Source: a virus. From it: a stretch of DNA of 48,092 bases. This document shows positions 41,426-48,092 of the stretch, piece after piece. Positions within the stretch are counted from its first letter, which is position 1. Each line of letters starts with the position of its first letter. The stretch is from IMG/VR virus record IMGVR_UViG_3300023108_001461, positions 1-48,092 of that record; one strand, 5' to 3'. The notes under the pieces were generated by a model, which saw only the letters and a list, made by a program, of their open reading frames with translations, had not been told where the DNA came from and did no database searches. The position numbers were made by a program, and so were the translations under genes.

Positions 41426-42051
41426 TTCCAATTCTCCTTACACCAATTGTCTACACAGTTATGTGGATTAGGTTCGCCATGAAATACTGCAATGTTTGTG
41501 TTAGGAAGTATGTCAGGTTCTCCTGGTGTAACAAAGTTTCTTACACCGTCAATTCTATTCATAGGTGCTTTTTTACGCATTTCCCATTTATAACTTTGTA
41601 TCCAATCTTCTGGCCAAAATACGAAATCCTTTTTAACCATATGATACAACCAATCTTGATCTCCGTGGAATTTTTTTGTATATTGTTCTGGTGCTTTCAT
41701 AAATTCTTTGTATACATAAGGCATACTACCTATCTGCAATCTAAACACACTACTATTCATTTTATTCCAACCAGGCGCATTAATTCTATTGAAATCTCTA
41801 ATGACGCAAAACTTACCTGGGTGATATGTAAAAAGATTATCTATGTTCCTAAATACAATAACATCTAGATCTAAATACAATAATGTTCCTTCAAACGGAA
41901 TATCAGGATTGAAAAATCCTGGTTTATACCACCAACCAGACACATTAGGAAATTTCATTAATGGATGTACAATAATATCAGGATGTAAATTTGCGCCGTT
42001 TTCAGTAAAGCATACAAATTTAAAAGGTAGTGTTAGATTTCTTTTTACCAT
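41422..42051 (-). CDS. Glycosyltransferase-like protein with an unclear 5' end
   Basis: Taken from the first ATG (42051), 209 residues. TLLYLDLDVIVFRNIDNLF contains the DxD motif of GT-A enzymes such as GT8, and HGDQDWLYHMV is a typical later segment. It would transfer a sugar from a nucleotide sugar. The coding signal continues upstream of the ATG: the frame is open to 42129 and reads RYVACLKHGNKYSSDYVNTL, which is the expected first strand of the fold, but no ATG, GTG or TTG exists there. So either the start is non-standard, a frameshift has occurred, or the gene is damaged. The ATG at 42051 has no Shine-Dalgarno sequence. Confidence 0.65.
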   Translation of the reverse strand: MVKRNLTLPFKFVCFTENGANLHPDIIVHPLMKFPNVSGWWYKPGFFNPDIPFEGTLLYLDLDVIVFRNIDNLFTYHPGKFCVIRDFNRINAPGWNKMNSSVFRLQIGSMPYVYKEFMKAPEQYTKKFHGDQDWLYHMVKKDFVFWPEDWIQSYKWEMRKKAPMNRIDGVRNFVTPGEPDILPNTNIAVFHGEPNPHNCVDNWCKENWK

Positions 42052-42098
42052 ACTATAAAGAGTGTTAACGTAATCTGAACTATACTTGTTTCCATGTT

Positions 42099-42332
42099 TT
42101 AAACATGCAACGTATCTATTGCAATCTGTTCAAACCCAACTGCCCATCTATCTTCGTCTTTGATAGGAACAGCTGGACTAACAGGTTGAGGTGTTTGTAC
42201 TTGTACTGGTTGTTCTGTAGGTTTTTCAACCTTAGTAGTATTAACTGGTTCTTTAACTCCGGTTGCTTTTTCTCTTGCTTTACGTATTTTACGTTGTTGT
42301 TTAGTTTCACCAGGATAATACTTTTTAACCAT
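42099..42332 (-). CDS. Small Pro-rich protein of unknown function
   Basis: A 77-residue protein: a basic helix at the start (YYPGETKQQRKIRKAREKA), a Thr/Gln/Val/Pro-rich linker (PTEQPVQVQTPQPVSPAVP) and a short end DRWAVGFEQIAIDTL. It looks like a conserved small phage protein, with a basic head suitable for nucleic-acid contact. Its last 31 bases overlap the upstream open part of the glycosyltransferase frame. The ATG follows the QueD-like stop by a few bases. A competing 74-residue frame over the same bases has no such organised composition. Confidence 0.55.
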   Translation of the reverse strand: MVKKYYPGETKQQRKIRKAREKATGVKEPVNTTKVEKPTEQPVQVQTPQPVSPAVPIKDEDRWAVGFEQIAIDTLHV

Positions 42333-42339
42333 TTATACA

Positions 42340-42789
42340 TTAAGCCTCATAAATTGCACTATTAGCACCATGCTCTGCACATTCTACTTTTACGCAATAA
42401 CAACGATTGTTTGTTGCTTCACGTATAAGTTTGTCTGCAAAATTAAATGCATGTTCTGCAAATTTTTCTGCACCCACACCATCGAATTCTCTTACTTCGC
42501 ACAAGTCTTTATCTTGCAAATCATAAAAGTCTTGTTTGTGTGGATCATTTATGTCTACACAAGTTTTGTGATCGAAACTATCTTCAAGCCATGCTTTCAA
42601 AGGTTTTAGTCCACCAAAGTCTACTGCCCAATTTTTGTTGTCTAAATGATCACAACCGAATGTAAATGTAAACGCTAGACTGTAACCGTGTAGCAGATGG
42701 CAGTGTGAATGATCTGCATTAGGTTGACGGAACACTGCTGATAAACCAATATTGTGTCCGTAATGTTTTGTACTATAATGTTTTGCCAT
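42340..42789 (-). CDS. queD: QueD-like 6-pyruvoyl/6-carboxy-tetrahydropterin synthase homologue
   Basis: A 149-residue T-fold protein. CHLLHGYSLAF corresponds to the Cys-x3-His-Gly-His motif, FDHKTCVD to the catalytic Asp-His region and EHGANSAIYE to the pterin-anchoring Glu region. Two usual zinc His look changed: HGH is HGY (Tyr36) and the early aaH is AVF (Phe20), while extra His lie in DHSHCH (26-31). In bacteria QueD makes 6-carboxy-tetrahydropterin for 7-deazaguanine; phages use that pathway to modify DNA. No queC, queE or folE is in this window. AGGAG precedes the ATG, and a sigma70-type promoter lies upstream. Confidence 0.78.
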   Translation of the reverse strand: MAKHYSTKHYGHNIGLSAVFRQPNADHSHCHLLHGYSLAFTFTFGCDHLDNKNWAVDFGGLKPLKAWLEDSFDHKTCVDINDPHKQDFYDLQDKDLCEVREFDGVGAEKFAEHAFNFADKLIREATNNRCYCVKVECAEHGANSAIYEA

Positions 42790-42807
42790 AATTATCTCCT
42801 ATAAGTA

Positions 42808-42836
42808 TGGCGGCAGAATTAGAAGGGATGACGCCA
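42808..42836 (-). promoter_or_regulatory. Hairpin in the queD leader
   Basis: TGGCG and CGCCA form a five-base-pair stem around 19 bases in the leader of the QueD-like gene, a G+C-rich patch in an AT-rich gap. It does not match the preQ1-I riboswitch pattern that I know. The role is unknown. Confidence 0.25.
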
Positions 42837-42850
42837 AGTCCTATTGTTTT

Positions 42851-42879
42851 ATATTACACGATATTACTTATAAAGTCAA
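42851..42879 (-). promoter_or_regulatory. Sigma70-type (likely early) promoter for the queD unit
   Basis: TTGACT, 17 bases, TAATAT on the minus strand. The -10 box overlaps the TAA stop of the gene at 42854. It probably drives queD, the 77-residue gene, the glycosyltransferase and the two oxygenases. Confidence 0.7.
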
Positions 42880-43429
42880 GTGAAACATTTGGTTTAATCC
42901 AGGCTTCTGGTAAATTCCAGTCCGTTTCTTGGTAAATTTTGAATTTTTTTGTTGGATAGATTTCAAAAAGTTTACCTATTTGGTATATCCAATATCGAGG
43001 ATCGATTGCATGATGATCACTAGAATTATAATTTTTTGAATCTTTATAGATGTTGTTTACATTTTTATTTTTACTGTAAAGATCAAATCCTATTAGATTT
43101 ATTGTATCACTTAAATTACAAGCTACAAGAACTGCATATGGTCCGCTACCCCAATGAAAAGGTTCGTCTGGCCTTTGCGTTCCTTTATAGGGTAAGTCAG
43201 GAACTGTGTTAGTATTTGGATATGCTTTGAATTCGTCAAACCAATCTTTTCTAGTATACAGTTTAGCTTGGTATTTGTTTGTAATAGCTTCACGCATCAT
43301 TTTTCTATCTACACATACCAAATGGTCAACACTAAAATCACGTAGGATAGCATTACATCCTACTTTAGTATCTTCTATTGAATCTATATTGATATTACTA
43401 CGGCTTTCACCGTTTCCAATTACTAGCAT
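42854..43429 (-). CDS. Putative nucleotide-sugar/GT42- or DUF115-like protein
   Basis: A 191-residue protein. LVIGNGESRSNINID at the start and VGCNAILRDFSVDHLVCVD look like the Rossmann-like opening of sialyltransferase-like (GT42) and DUF115 proteins. SGPYAVLVACNLSDTINLIGFDLY gives a second Rossmann strand-helix. HHAIDPRYW may hold a catalytic His. This would fit sugar transfer, with the glycosyltransferase-like gene nearby, but the assignment is tentative. The late octamer AATAAATA ends five bases before the ATG, so late expression from a leaderless mRNA is predicted. Confidence 0.5.
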   Translation of the reverse strand: MLVIGNGESRSNINIDSIEDTKVGCNAILRDFSVDHLVCVDRKMMREAITNKYQAKLYTRKDWFDEFKAYPNTNTVPDLPYKGTQRPDEPFHWGSGPYAVLVACNLSDTINLIGFDLYSKNKNVNNIYKDSKNYNSSDHHAIDPRYWIYQIGKLFEIYPTKKFKIYQETDWNLPEAWIKPNVSLDFISNIV

Positions 43430-43433
43430 AAAT

Positions 43434-43751
43434 TTATTTATTAGGTTTTATATCGCCGACTTCTTTACTAATAAATTTAAATTCTTCTCTTACTTCACCT
43501 AAATTTTTGCTTGCTCTATGTAATGTGTTTACTAAATGTCTTATAGTGTATATAGTCCAAAACCACCAAATTACTGCTGTGGTAGCAAACATTGCTAGTC
43601 CTGTCCAGAATGCTTGTTTATAATCAATAATTTTAAAACACATCAATCCAACAGCAAACACTACAAATACGATTGGTACGAATCGTGCTAACCTATCCCA
43701 ACGTTCTACTTGCTTTTCTATTTTTAAAGTTTTTGCCTCTTCTTCTGTCAT
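43434..43751 (-). CDS. Two-helix membrane protein
   Basis: A 105-residue protein with a charged N-terminus (about 1-22), two membrane segments (about 24-42 FVPIVFVVFAVGLMCFKII and about 48-68 FWTGLAMFATTAVIWWFWTIY) and a charged, helical C-terminus (NTLHRASKNLGEVREEFKF). CAAGGAGG lies before the ATG. I recall such small membrane proteins in cyanophages without a known role. It could be a second holin-like protein, but it lies far from the lysis genes. Confidence 0.6.
   Translation of the reverse strand: MTEEEAKTLKIEKQVERWDRLARFVPIVFVVFAVGLMCFKIIDYKQAFWTGLAMFATTAVIWWFWTIYTIRHLVNTLHRASKNLGEVREEFKFISKEVGDIKPNK
43435..43442 (-). promoter_or_regulatory. T4-like late promoter octamer AATAAATA
   Basis: It overlaps the TAA stop of the 105-residue membrane protein and is followed by AATTT and the ATG at 43429, five-base spacing. 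Confidence 0.6.
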
Positions 43752-43813
43752 CTTTATTGCCTCCTTGACTCAAATTTTGAGCAAAGATATTTAATCCTTT
43801 TTTGTGGGTAATT

Positions 43814-44917
43814 CTATGATGCTATTAAGCCGAAAGGTTTCCATAATCCAGGAGTACCCTCACGTATGCATATCCAACCTACATAGCCTGTAGGAGTTGG
43901 ATTACTATTCCAAACTATATCTCCAGTATTGTAAATGCCATTGTCAGGAATAGCTGTTCCTGACTGCATCTTTTTACCTTCAATTTTAATTGGACCCGAA
44001 GTTGATATACTTACATCTGAATCTAAATTAGTTGTACCTACTCCTAATTTTCCATGTATGTTTACAACTGCATTGCCTGCGCCCTGTGTTCCTACTACGA
44101 TATTACCATTAGCTTTAACTACTAATCTTGTTGTATCATCTGTAATAATATGTAAATCGCTATTGGTCCAATTTCCTAATCTTATACCTGCATCAGACTC
44201 ACTGTCTATAATAAATTCAGCATCTAAATTTGCAACACTTATTGTACCGTTAGGCGCTTCTGTGCCTAGTCCTAATCTATTTGCACTAGCTTCCCAAAAC
44301 AAAAAATCATCAAACTGAACATTTCCGTTTACTTCTAGTCTTTCTAATATGCCTAAGCTAGAAAGATTACTATTTGTAACACTTGCTCCTAGTCCGTTTT
44401 CAGATAGGACTGGAACTCCGCCAATTGAAAATTCTCTACCTCTTTGTAGATCTAAATTCTCTGTACTAAAAAGTCTATGTGGATTTTCATGGTAAACAAA
44501 TTGCCTTGTGTAATCTGCACTTCTCCATTGTAATCCTTTTCCTGCTACAGAATCTCCTACAAACTCTAAACTTTCTGCTCTTTCTGCTCTTATGTCCGCA
44601 GTAAGTTCATTAACATGCAGTTTGTTTGCTGTTAGATCTCCATCTACTGTAAGATTACCTGCTACTGTAGTATCACCTATTAAAGTATCAGTATCAATTG
44701 CATCTACAGTAATACCGTCATCGTTTAAAAGCAACACCATTGTAGTTGCTTGATCGCTGATACCTGTACTAGAAAAATTTGTAATTAAACCACCGTGGAT
44801 TTTGTTTCCACTAATACTACGGTCATTTATAATTGGTGCTGGCGCTGGTGCAGATGTTAAATCTACAATAGCTTTTCCAAGCGAATCTAATGATTTGTTA
44901 AGATCTTCTGTGCTCAT
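43814..44917 (-). CDS. Tail-fibre or virion protein
   Basis: A 367-residue beta-rich protein. The middle contains TTVAGNLTVDGDLTANKLHV, a typical phage fibre repeat, and GNIVVGTQGAGNAVVNIHGK with GVGTTNLDSDVSI. The last 60 residues end in GIYNTGDIVWN, PTGYVGWICIREGTPGLWKP, a terminal domain I know from marine phage fibres. The first 30 residues form a coiled helix. It has a late octamer five bases before the ATG, overlapping the TGA of the upstream gene. Its separate location suggests a different fibre from the giant cluster. Confidence 0.78.
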   Translation of the reverse strand: MSTEDLNKSLDSLGKAIVDLTSAPAPAPIINDRSISGNKIHGGLITNFSSTGISDQATTMVLLLNDDGITVDAIDTDTLIGDTTVAGNLTVDGDLTANKLHVNELTADIRAERAESLEFVGDSVAGKGLQWRSADYTRQFVYHENPHRLFSTENLDLQRGREFSIGGVPVLSENGLGASVTNSNLSSLGILERLEVNGNVQFDDFLFWEASANRLGLGTEAPNGTISVANLDAEFIIDSESDAGIRLGNWTNSDLHIITDDTTRLVVKANGNIVVGTQGAGNAVVNIHGKLGVGTTNLDSDVSISTSGPIKIEGKKMQSGTAIPDNGIYNTGDIVWNSNPTPTGYVGWICIREGTPGLWKPFGLIAS

Positions 44918-44922
44918 GTAAG

Positions 44923-44930
44923 TATTTATC
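44923..44930 (-). promoter_or_regulatory. T4-like late promoter octamer GATAAATA
   Basis: It overlaps the TGA stop of the 430-residue gene (TGATAAATA) and is followed by CTTAC and the ATG at 44917, five-base spacing. Confidence 0.65.
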
Positions 44931-46221
44931 AGTTTACTTTAAGAAGCACTGTGTCTGGATTACAACGTCCGTTAAGTTTAGTATCTGTAGTTTTTATGTC
45001 ATCTAAAAACTTACGTAATTTTACTTTACCAGCATCTTTAAACTGTTGCAACTGTTCTGCTGGTTTACGCAGTGTTTTTTGAATACTTAATTTTTCATCA
45101 AAACCTTGAATTGTAGTGCCTTTTACAGTCAATCCTGTACCGTCTCTTTGTTGTCCTAATGGATCTATATTACTAGCAACATACTTTCCAATTTTTCTTG
45201 TTTTAACATTGAATACCCATAGCTCATTTGCCTTAATAATATTTTCAGGTGGAATACTTGTAATTTGGAATTTGTTATCAACCTTCAAATACTTCAATTT
45301 TTCTACAAGTTTTGTAGCACTTTTAGGTTTTCTCTTAGGTGGTTTTCTATTTGCTTTTGCTTTATCAACAACAAATTCTAACTCTTTTACAATACTGTTG
45401 ATTGCTTCTGTGTATTTTTTAATATCGCTCTTTTTAAGATGGCTATATCCTTCTTTGAGCTGTTCCCATAAATCTGCTTCAACTTCGCCCATTTTGGCAA
45501 GTTGTCCTTTTGTAGGCATACGTTCTAGTTCTTTGTAATCATCTAGAAGCCTATCGTACATTGGAATCATTTTACGTGCATGTGCGCCTGTAACATTTTT
45601 TTCTGTGAAGTGTTTTTTAAAATCAAATGCTTTAGGATCAAAAGTATCAGCATCAATGATATAACCTTCAAGCCATTCGTCAATGCCTTCACACATTGCA
45701 TATGCTTGCACTAATATACGTTCTTGTATGCTAAGTGGAGGGACTTCTTTTGCTTTCTTTTCTGCTACTTCTTTTCTATCCTCAACTACTGTGGCTCCTT
45801 CTTTAAGTGCCATTTCAATTCTTTGTCTTATAAATTTACTAGCTGGTTGAACTTGACCAGTTGTACCAGGAAGTGTTTGCCAGTATTCATTTTCCTTGCC
45901 ATTAAAATCTGGCATTCCAGCAAGAAGCATTTTACAATTAATAGCCGCTGTTACACTTATACTATGTGGCGGAGCCGCCTTAGCTAATTTAATTTGTGCA
46001 GGAGTATACTCTTGTGTTTTCATCCAATCAAAAACACTAGGCCACAAATCTGCAGGCTTATAATTTTCATAATACCATGCATGAGTACTTTGTTTGAATC
46101 TATGATATTTTTGGCCATCCCAATCTTCCCAACCGTCCCAACTAGGTGCAATAAGTTTTGCTCCACGTTTTACTCGAGGTGCGGCTCTCGGTGCTTTCTT
46201 TTTAACTTTGGGTAATGCCAT
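44929..46221 (-). CDS. Conserved phage protein of unknown function
   Basis: A 430-residue soluble protein with a very basic N-terminus (KVKKKAPRAAPRVKRGAK), a Trp-rich segment (SWDGWEDWDGQKYHRF), long charged helices in the middle and a beta-rich C-terminal part (ELWVFNVKTRKIGKYVA). I recall it as a conserved unknown of marine T4-like phages. It has no Walker motif or nuclease signature that I can see. The basic head suggests nucleic-acid contact. A strong sigma70-type promoter and GGAGAA precede the ATG, so expression is probably early. Confidence 0.7.
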   Translation of the reverse strand: MALPKVKKKAPRAAPRVKRGAKLIAPSWDGWEDWDGQKYHRFKQSTHAWYYENYKPADLWPSVFDWMKTQEYTPAQIKLAKAAPPHSISVTAAINCKMLLAGMPDFNGKENEYWQTLPGTTGQVQPASKFIRQRIEMALKEGATVVEDRKEVAEKKAKEVPPLSIQERILVQAYAMCEGIDEWLEGYIIDADTFDPKAFDFKKHFTEKNVTGAHARKMIPMYDRLLDDYKELERMPTKGQLAKMGEVEADLWEQLKEGYSHLKKSDIKKYTEAINSIVKELEFVVDKAKANRKPPKRKPKSATKLVEKLKYLKVDNKFQITSIPPENIIKANELWVFNVKTRKIGKYVASNIDPLGQQRDGTGLTVKGTTIQGFDEKLSIQKTLRKPAEQLQQFKDAGKVKLRKFLDDIKTTDTKLNGRCNPDTVLLKVN

Positions 46222-46246
46222 GATGTTCTCCTACCAACTATATGTC

Positions 46247-46275
46247 ACTATATAGTCAGAAAATTTAAAAGTCAA
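46247..46275 (-). promoter_or_regulatory. Sigma70-type (likely early) promoter for the 430-residue gene
   Basis: TTGACT, 17 bases, TATAGT on the minus strand, in the 57-base gap before the ATG at 46221. The predicted leader of about 19 bases contains AGGAG. Confidence 0.78.
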
Positions 46276-46278
46276 TGA

Positions 46279-46941
46279 TTATTGGAATTTTTTCTTAGAA
46301 TGAAATAGTTTTTTATAGGTTTGACCTTCTTTTAACTCAGTTTCTAATTGCTCTATTAGTATATTATGAGTCCATTCATCTCTTTTGAATGGAATAATTT
46401 GCATCAAAGGATCACCTTTGTTAATAGTAATAGTTCTATTGTGCAAAGAATATCCCGGAAATTCTACTGGTAGATCATGCTTATCAGTGTCTACTATTGC
46501 TGGAAATAAGTGTAAGTCAGGATTAAAAAAGAAAAAAGGCTGTACAAACAAGCAACTATATCCAGGAGGTGTTTTGACTATCCAAGGGTGTTTTATTTTT
46601 ACCCAATGACGTTTAGTGCCTTCAATTGTTACAGGACACATCTTATGATGATGTACAGAAAGATCGTAATTGACATCACTGTTCCAATCAAAACTTTCAA
46701 AATTTCCTGGTTCACTTTTAGGATTCATTGTAAGTTCGTATGGATTAGGAATGATATATCCACTAGTAATAAAATCAGTAACAGGAGGACACTGCTTTAT
46801 TGTTGGTATTGTAGGTCCTCCAGGATGAAGTTGTGTATCTTGTTTTAGTGTACGATACCAATCTGGAATAAGTTTTTTTGCAGGAACGATAGGTAACTTT
46901 TCTGCTACCTCTTTTTCTGCACAAATAAAATTAATATTCAT
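46279..46941 (-). CDS. Conserved T4-like phage protein (DUF6065-like)
   Basis: A 220-residue protein. The pattern INFICAEKEVAEKLPIVPAK, LIPDWYRTL, TIKQCPPVTDFITSGYIIP, then a HHHK segment, YSCLFVQPFFF and INKGDPLMQIIPFKR is that of a conserved unknown common in cyanophages and other T4-like phages. It may be a jelly-roll fold, judged from the strand pattern and conserved His/Pro. The start overlaps the ligase stop (TAATG). The family name is from memory and should be treated as a lead. Confidence 0.65.
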   Translation of the reverse strand: MNINFICAEKEVAEKLPIVPAKKLIPDWYRTLKQDTQLHPGGPTIPTIKQCPPVTDFITSGYIIPNPYELTMNPKSEPGNFESFDWNSDVNYDLSVHHHKMCPVTIEGTKRHWVKIKHPWIVKTPPGYSCLFVQPFFFFNPDLHLFPAIVDTDKHDLPVEFPGYSLHNRTITINKGDPLMQIIPFKRDEWTHNILIEQLETELKEGQTYKKLFHSKKKFQ

Positions 46942-48092
46942 TATATTTTTTCACCAGCTTCAAAACCTCTAAACGTTTTGAAACGTGGAAAGCGCAAACT
47001 GTATGTTTCACTATCTTGCGACTTTGTTCTAGCATCAGCTCTTATCTCAACTAACTGACCAATGAGATTAGAACGTTCAGCCCAGAACTGATCACGTTGA
47101 GCGTCAGTGAAGCCGCTCCCACAGTTAAGGCGATAATTGTATCCATCATCTTCTCCTTCTACGATTATGGCACCTAGTCTACCTTCATTGCGTCCAGTGC
47201 CTTCTTCGACGTCAACTACATTTAAAGTTATTTCAATAAACGGTTTTGCTTTTAACCAGCTGTGTGTTCTTTTACATTCATAAGGTGCATTTGTATCCTT
47301 GATCATAACACCTTCGTATCCACCGTCTACAGCCGCTTTATTAAGCTCTACAAAGCGTTCTTGTCCTTCGGGTGTACTTAGATCCACATCTTCCCAATCA
47401 AGTGCTTGTACGTGCTTTAAAACGCTTGTATTCTGTTCTACCCAAGCTGTTACTGCTTGACTTCTAAACGACTGTGGTTTGTCCCAAATACCTTTTTGGA
47501 AGTCTGCAAGTGGACACATATCAAACAAGTGTAGCACTGCATCATCTGATTGCTTGCCGTCTTTACGATGTACTTGCTTCATAAGGTCTTGGAAGTTAGC
47601 ACTCATAACTTCTCCATCTAGTACTAGATCATATGGAGCAGGTTTTGTTTTTAATACTTCTTCTATCTCTGCAATGATGTGACCAAAGTTATGAAATTGT
47701 TTTCCGTTACGGCTAAACATTTCTACTTTATTGCCACGGATGATTGTAATTACCCGTACACCATCTAGTTTAATTTCAATCTGCTTTTGACCTATCATTT
47801 TCTTTTCATGCTTGGCTGAGTCGTGAGCAAGTGGACATGTAAACACAGGAACAGTACCTGGTGCTACTTTGTTTACAGTTTTTTCGCTTACACCACAACG
47901 TAAGTCTTTGATAAGTATTCTGCGGTACCAACCGTTCCATTGTTCGGTTGTAGCAACACCCATTGCAAGTTCAATAGCATCACGAGCGGCGTGTCCTGTT
48001 AGTTCTCGATTTTGTAATTTTTCTGCAAGTTCTTTAAACACAGACCACGCAAGTCCTTGTCCAGTTAGCACATCTGAGCGTTCTGGTACTTG
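46941..48092 (-). CDS. ATP-dependent DNA ligase, 5' end outside the window
   Basis: At least 383 codons, open to the right edge; the GTG at 48071 is in frame but coding continues above it, so the N-terminus is missing. The adenylation motif I is KLDG (lysine codon at 47769-47771), motif III-like LDGEVMS follows, motif IV is YEGVMIKD and motif V is WLKAKPF. The OB-fold domain is at the end (GRLGAIIVEGEDDG to TYSLRFPRFKTFR). It would seal nicks in replication and repair like T4 gp30. It is followed by a TAATG overlap with the unknown gene. Confidence 0.92.
   Translation of the reverse strand, partial: QVPERSDVLTGQGLAWSVFKELAEKLQNRELTGHAARDAIELAMGVATTEQWNGWYRRILIKDLRCGVSEKTVNKVAPGTVPVFTCPLAHDSAKHEKKMIGQKQIEIKLDGVRVITIIRGNKVEMFSRNGKQFHNFGHIIAEIEEVLKTKPAPYDLVLDGEVMSANFQDLMKQVHRKDGKQSDDAVLHLFDMCPLADFQKGIWDKPQSFRSQAVTAWVEQNTSVLKHVQALDWEDVDLSTPEGQERFVELNKAAVDGGYEGVMIKDTNAPYECKRTHSWLKAKPFIEITLNVVDVEEGTGRNEGRLGAIIVEGEDDGYNYRLNCGSGFTDAQRDQFWAERSNLIGQLVEIRADARTKSQDSETYSLRFPRFKTFRGFEAGEKI

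Noticed and set aside
42116-42340. 74-residue Lys/Asn/Leu-rich frame overlapping the Pro-rich gene
   Set aside because: It lies almost wholly inside the 77-residue frame and has the composition expected of an out-of-frame reading of AT-rich coding DNA.
43760-43790. Plus-strand TTGACT-17-TATTTA promoter-like site
   Set aside because: The -10 box is weak, it points into the antisense of the fibre gene, and no plus-strand gene follows.
1-48092. tRNA genes, CRISPR arrays, insertion sequences and attachment sites
   Set aside because: I looked for cloverleaf patterns, regular spaced repeats, transposase motifs and tRNA-like fragments and found none. The patch at 42808-42836 recalls a tRNA end only superficially.

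Overview
The window is a 48 kb piece of an AT-rich genome of a T4-like marine myovirus. Evidence: a T4-type clamp-loader ATPase (gp44 type), an ATP-dependent DNA ligase, a UV-damage endonuclease, PhoH, MazG, ThyX, a GroES-like co-chaperonin, a complete lysis cassette and about 21 kb of giant tail-fibre genes. Almost all genes lie on the minus strand, packed with ATGA, TAATG or short overlaps. Many of the small conserved proteins look like those of T4-like phages of cyanobacteria and SAR11. There are no photosynthesis genes. The ferredoxin (FdxA type), Bax-inhibitor-1-like protein and A-type Fe-S carrier resemble alphaproteobacterial versions, so a Pelagibacter-like host is a reasonable but unproven guess. 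No tRNA, CRISPR array, insertion sequence or attachment site was seen, and no gene-free stretch exceeds 300 bases.

Layout from left to right. 1-2.0 kb: hypothetical and small structural genes. 2.0-5.1 kb: a proteostasis pair, a full-length ClpA-type unfoldase that keeps the ClpP-docking IGF loop and a zinc-finger-less DnaJ. 5.1-8.2 kb: lysis genes, namely a holin-like membrane protein, a second membrane protein, a CHAP-type lipoprotein, an outer- and inner-membrane spanin-like pair, a GH19 endolysin with peptidoglycan-binding domain, and a 50-residue Cys-rich protein. 8.2-9.5 kb: two conserved proteins of unknown function. 9.6-10.4 kb: phoH on the plus strand, ending in a hairpin shared with the convergent thyX. 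10.4-16.5 kb: a metabolic and replication block (thyX, ferredoxin, 2-oxoglutarate oxygenase, gp44, HAD phosphatase, Bax inhibitor 1, mazG, co-chaperonin, a DnaE-related fragment). 16.5-37.9 kb: fibre and adhesin genes, including proteins of 829, 2114 and 2502 residues; the 2114-residue one carries a complete subtilisin domain and a cupredoxin-like module. 38-48 kb: an Fe-S carrier, small proteins, uvsE, two paralogous oxygenase-like genes, glycosyltransferase-like genes, a QueD-like gene, another fibre-like protein, conserved unknowns and DNA ligase.

Two promoter classes can be read from the sequence. Six minus-strand sites match sigma70 (TTGACT or TTGACA, exactly 17 bases, then TATAAT-like) and precede nucleic-acid, metabolism and takeover genes; these are likely early promoters. 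Thirteen sites match the T4-like late octamer NATAAATA (two as GATAAGTA) and sit mostly upstream of lysis and structural genes. In six of the thirteen the octamer ends only 4-5 bases before the ATG, which predicts leaderless late mRNAs. Other points of interest: a Calx-beta domain cut in two by an exact 17-base stop/SD/start insertion between two fibre genes, a glycosyltransferase whose coding signal runs upstream of any usable start codon, and a translationally coupled ferredoxin/2OG-oxygenase pair.
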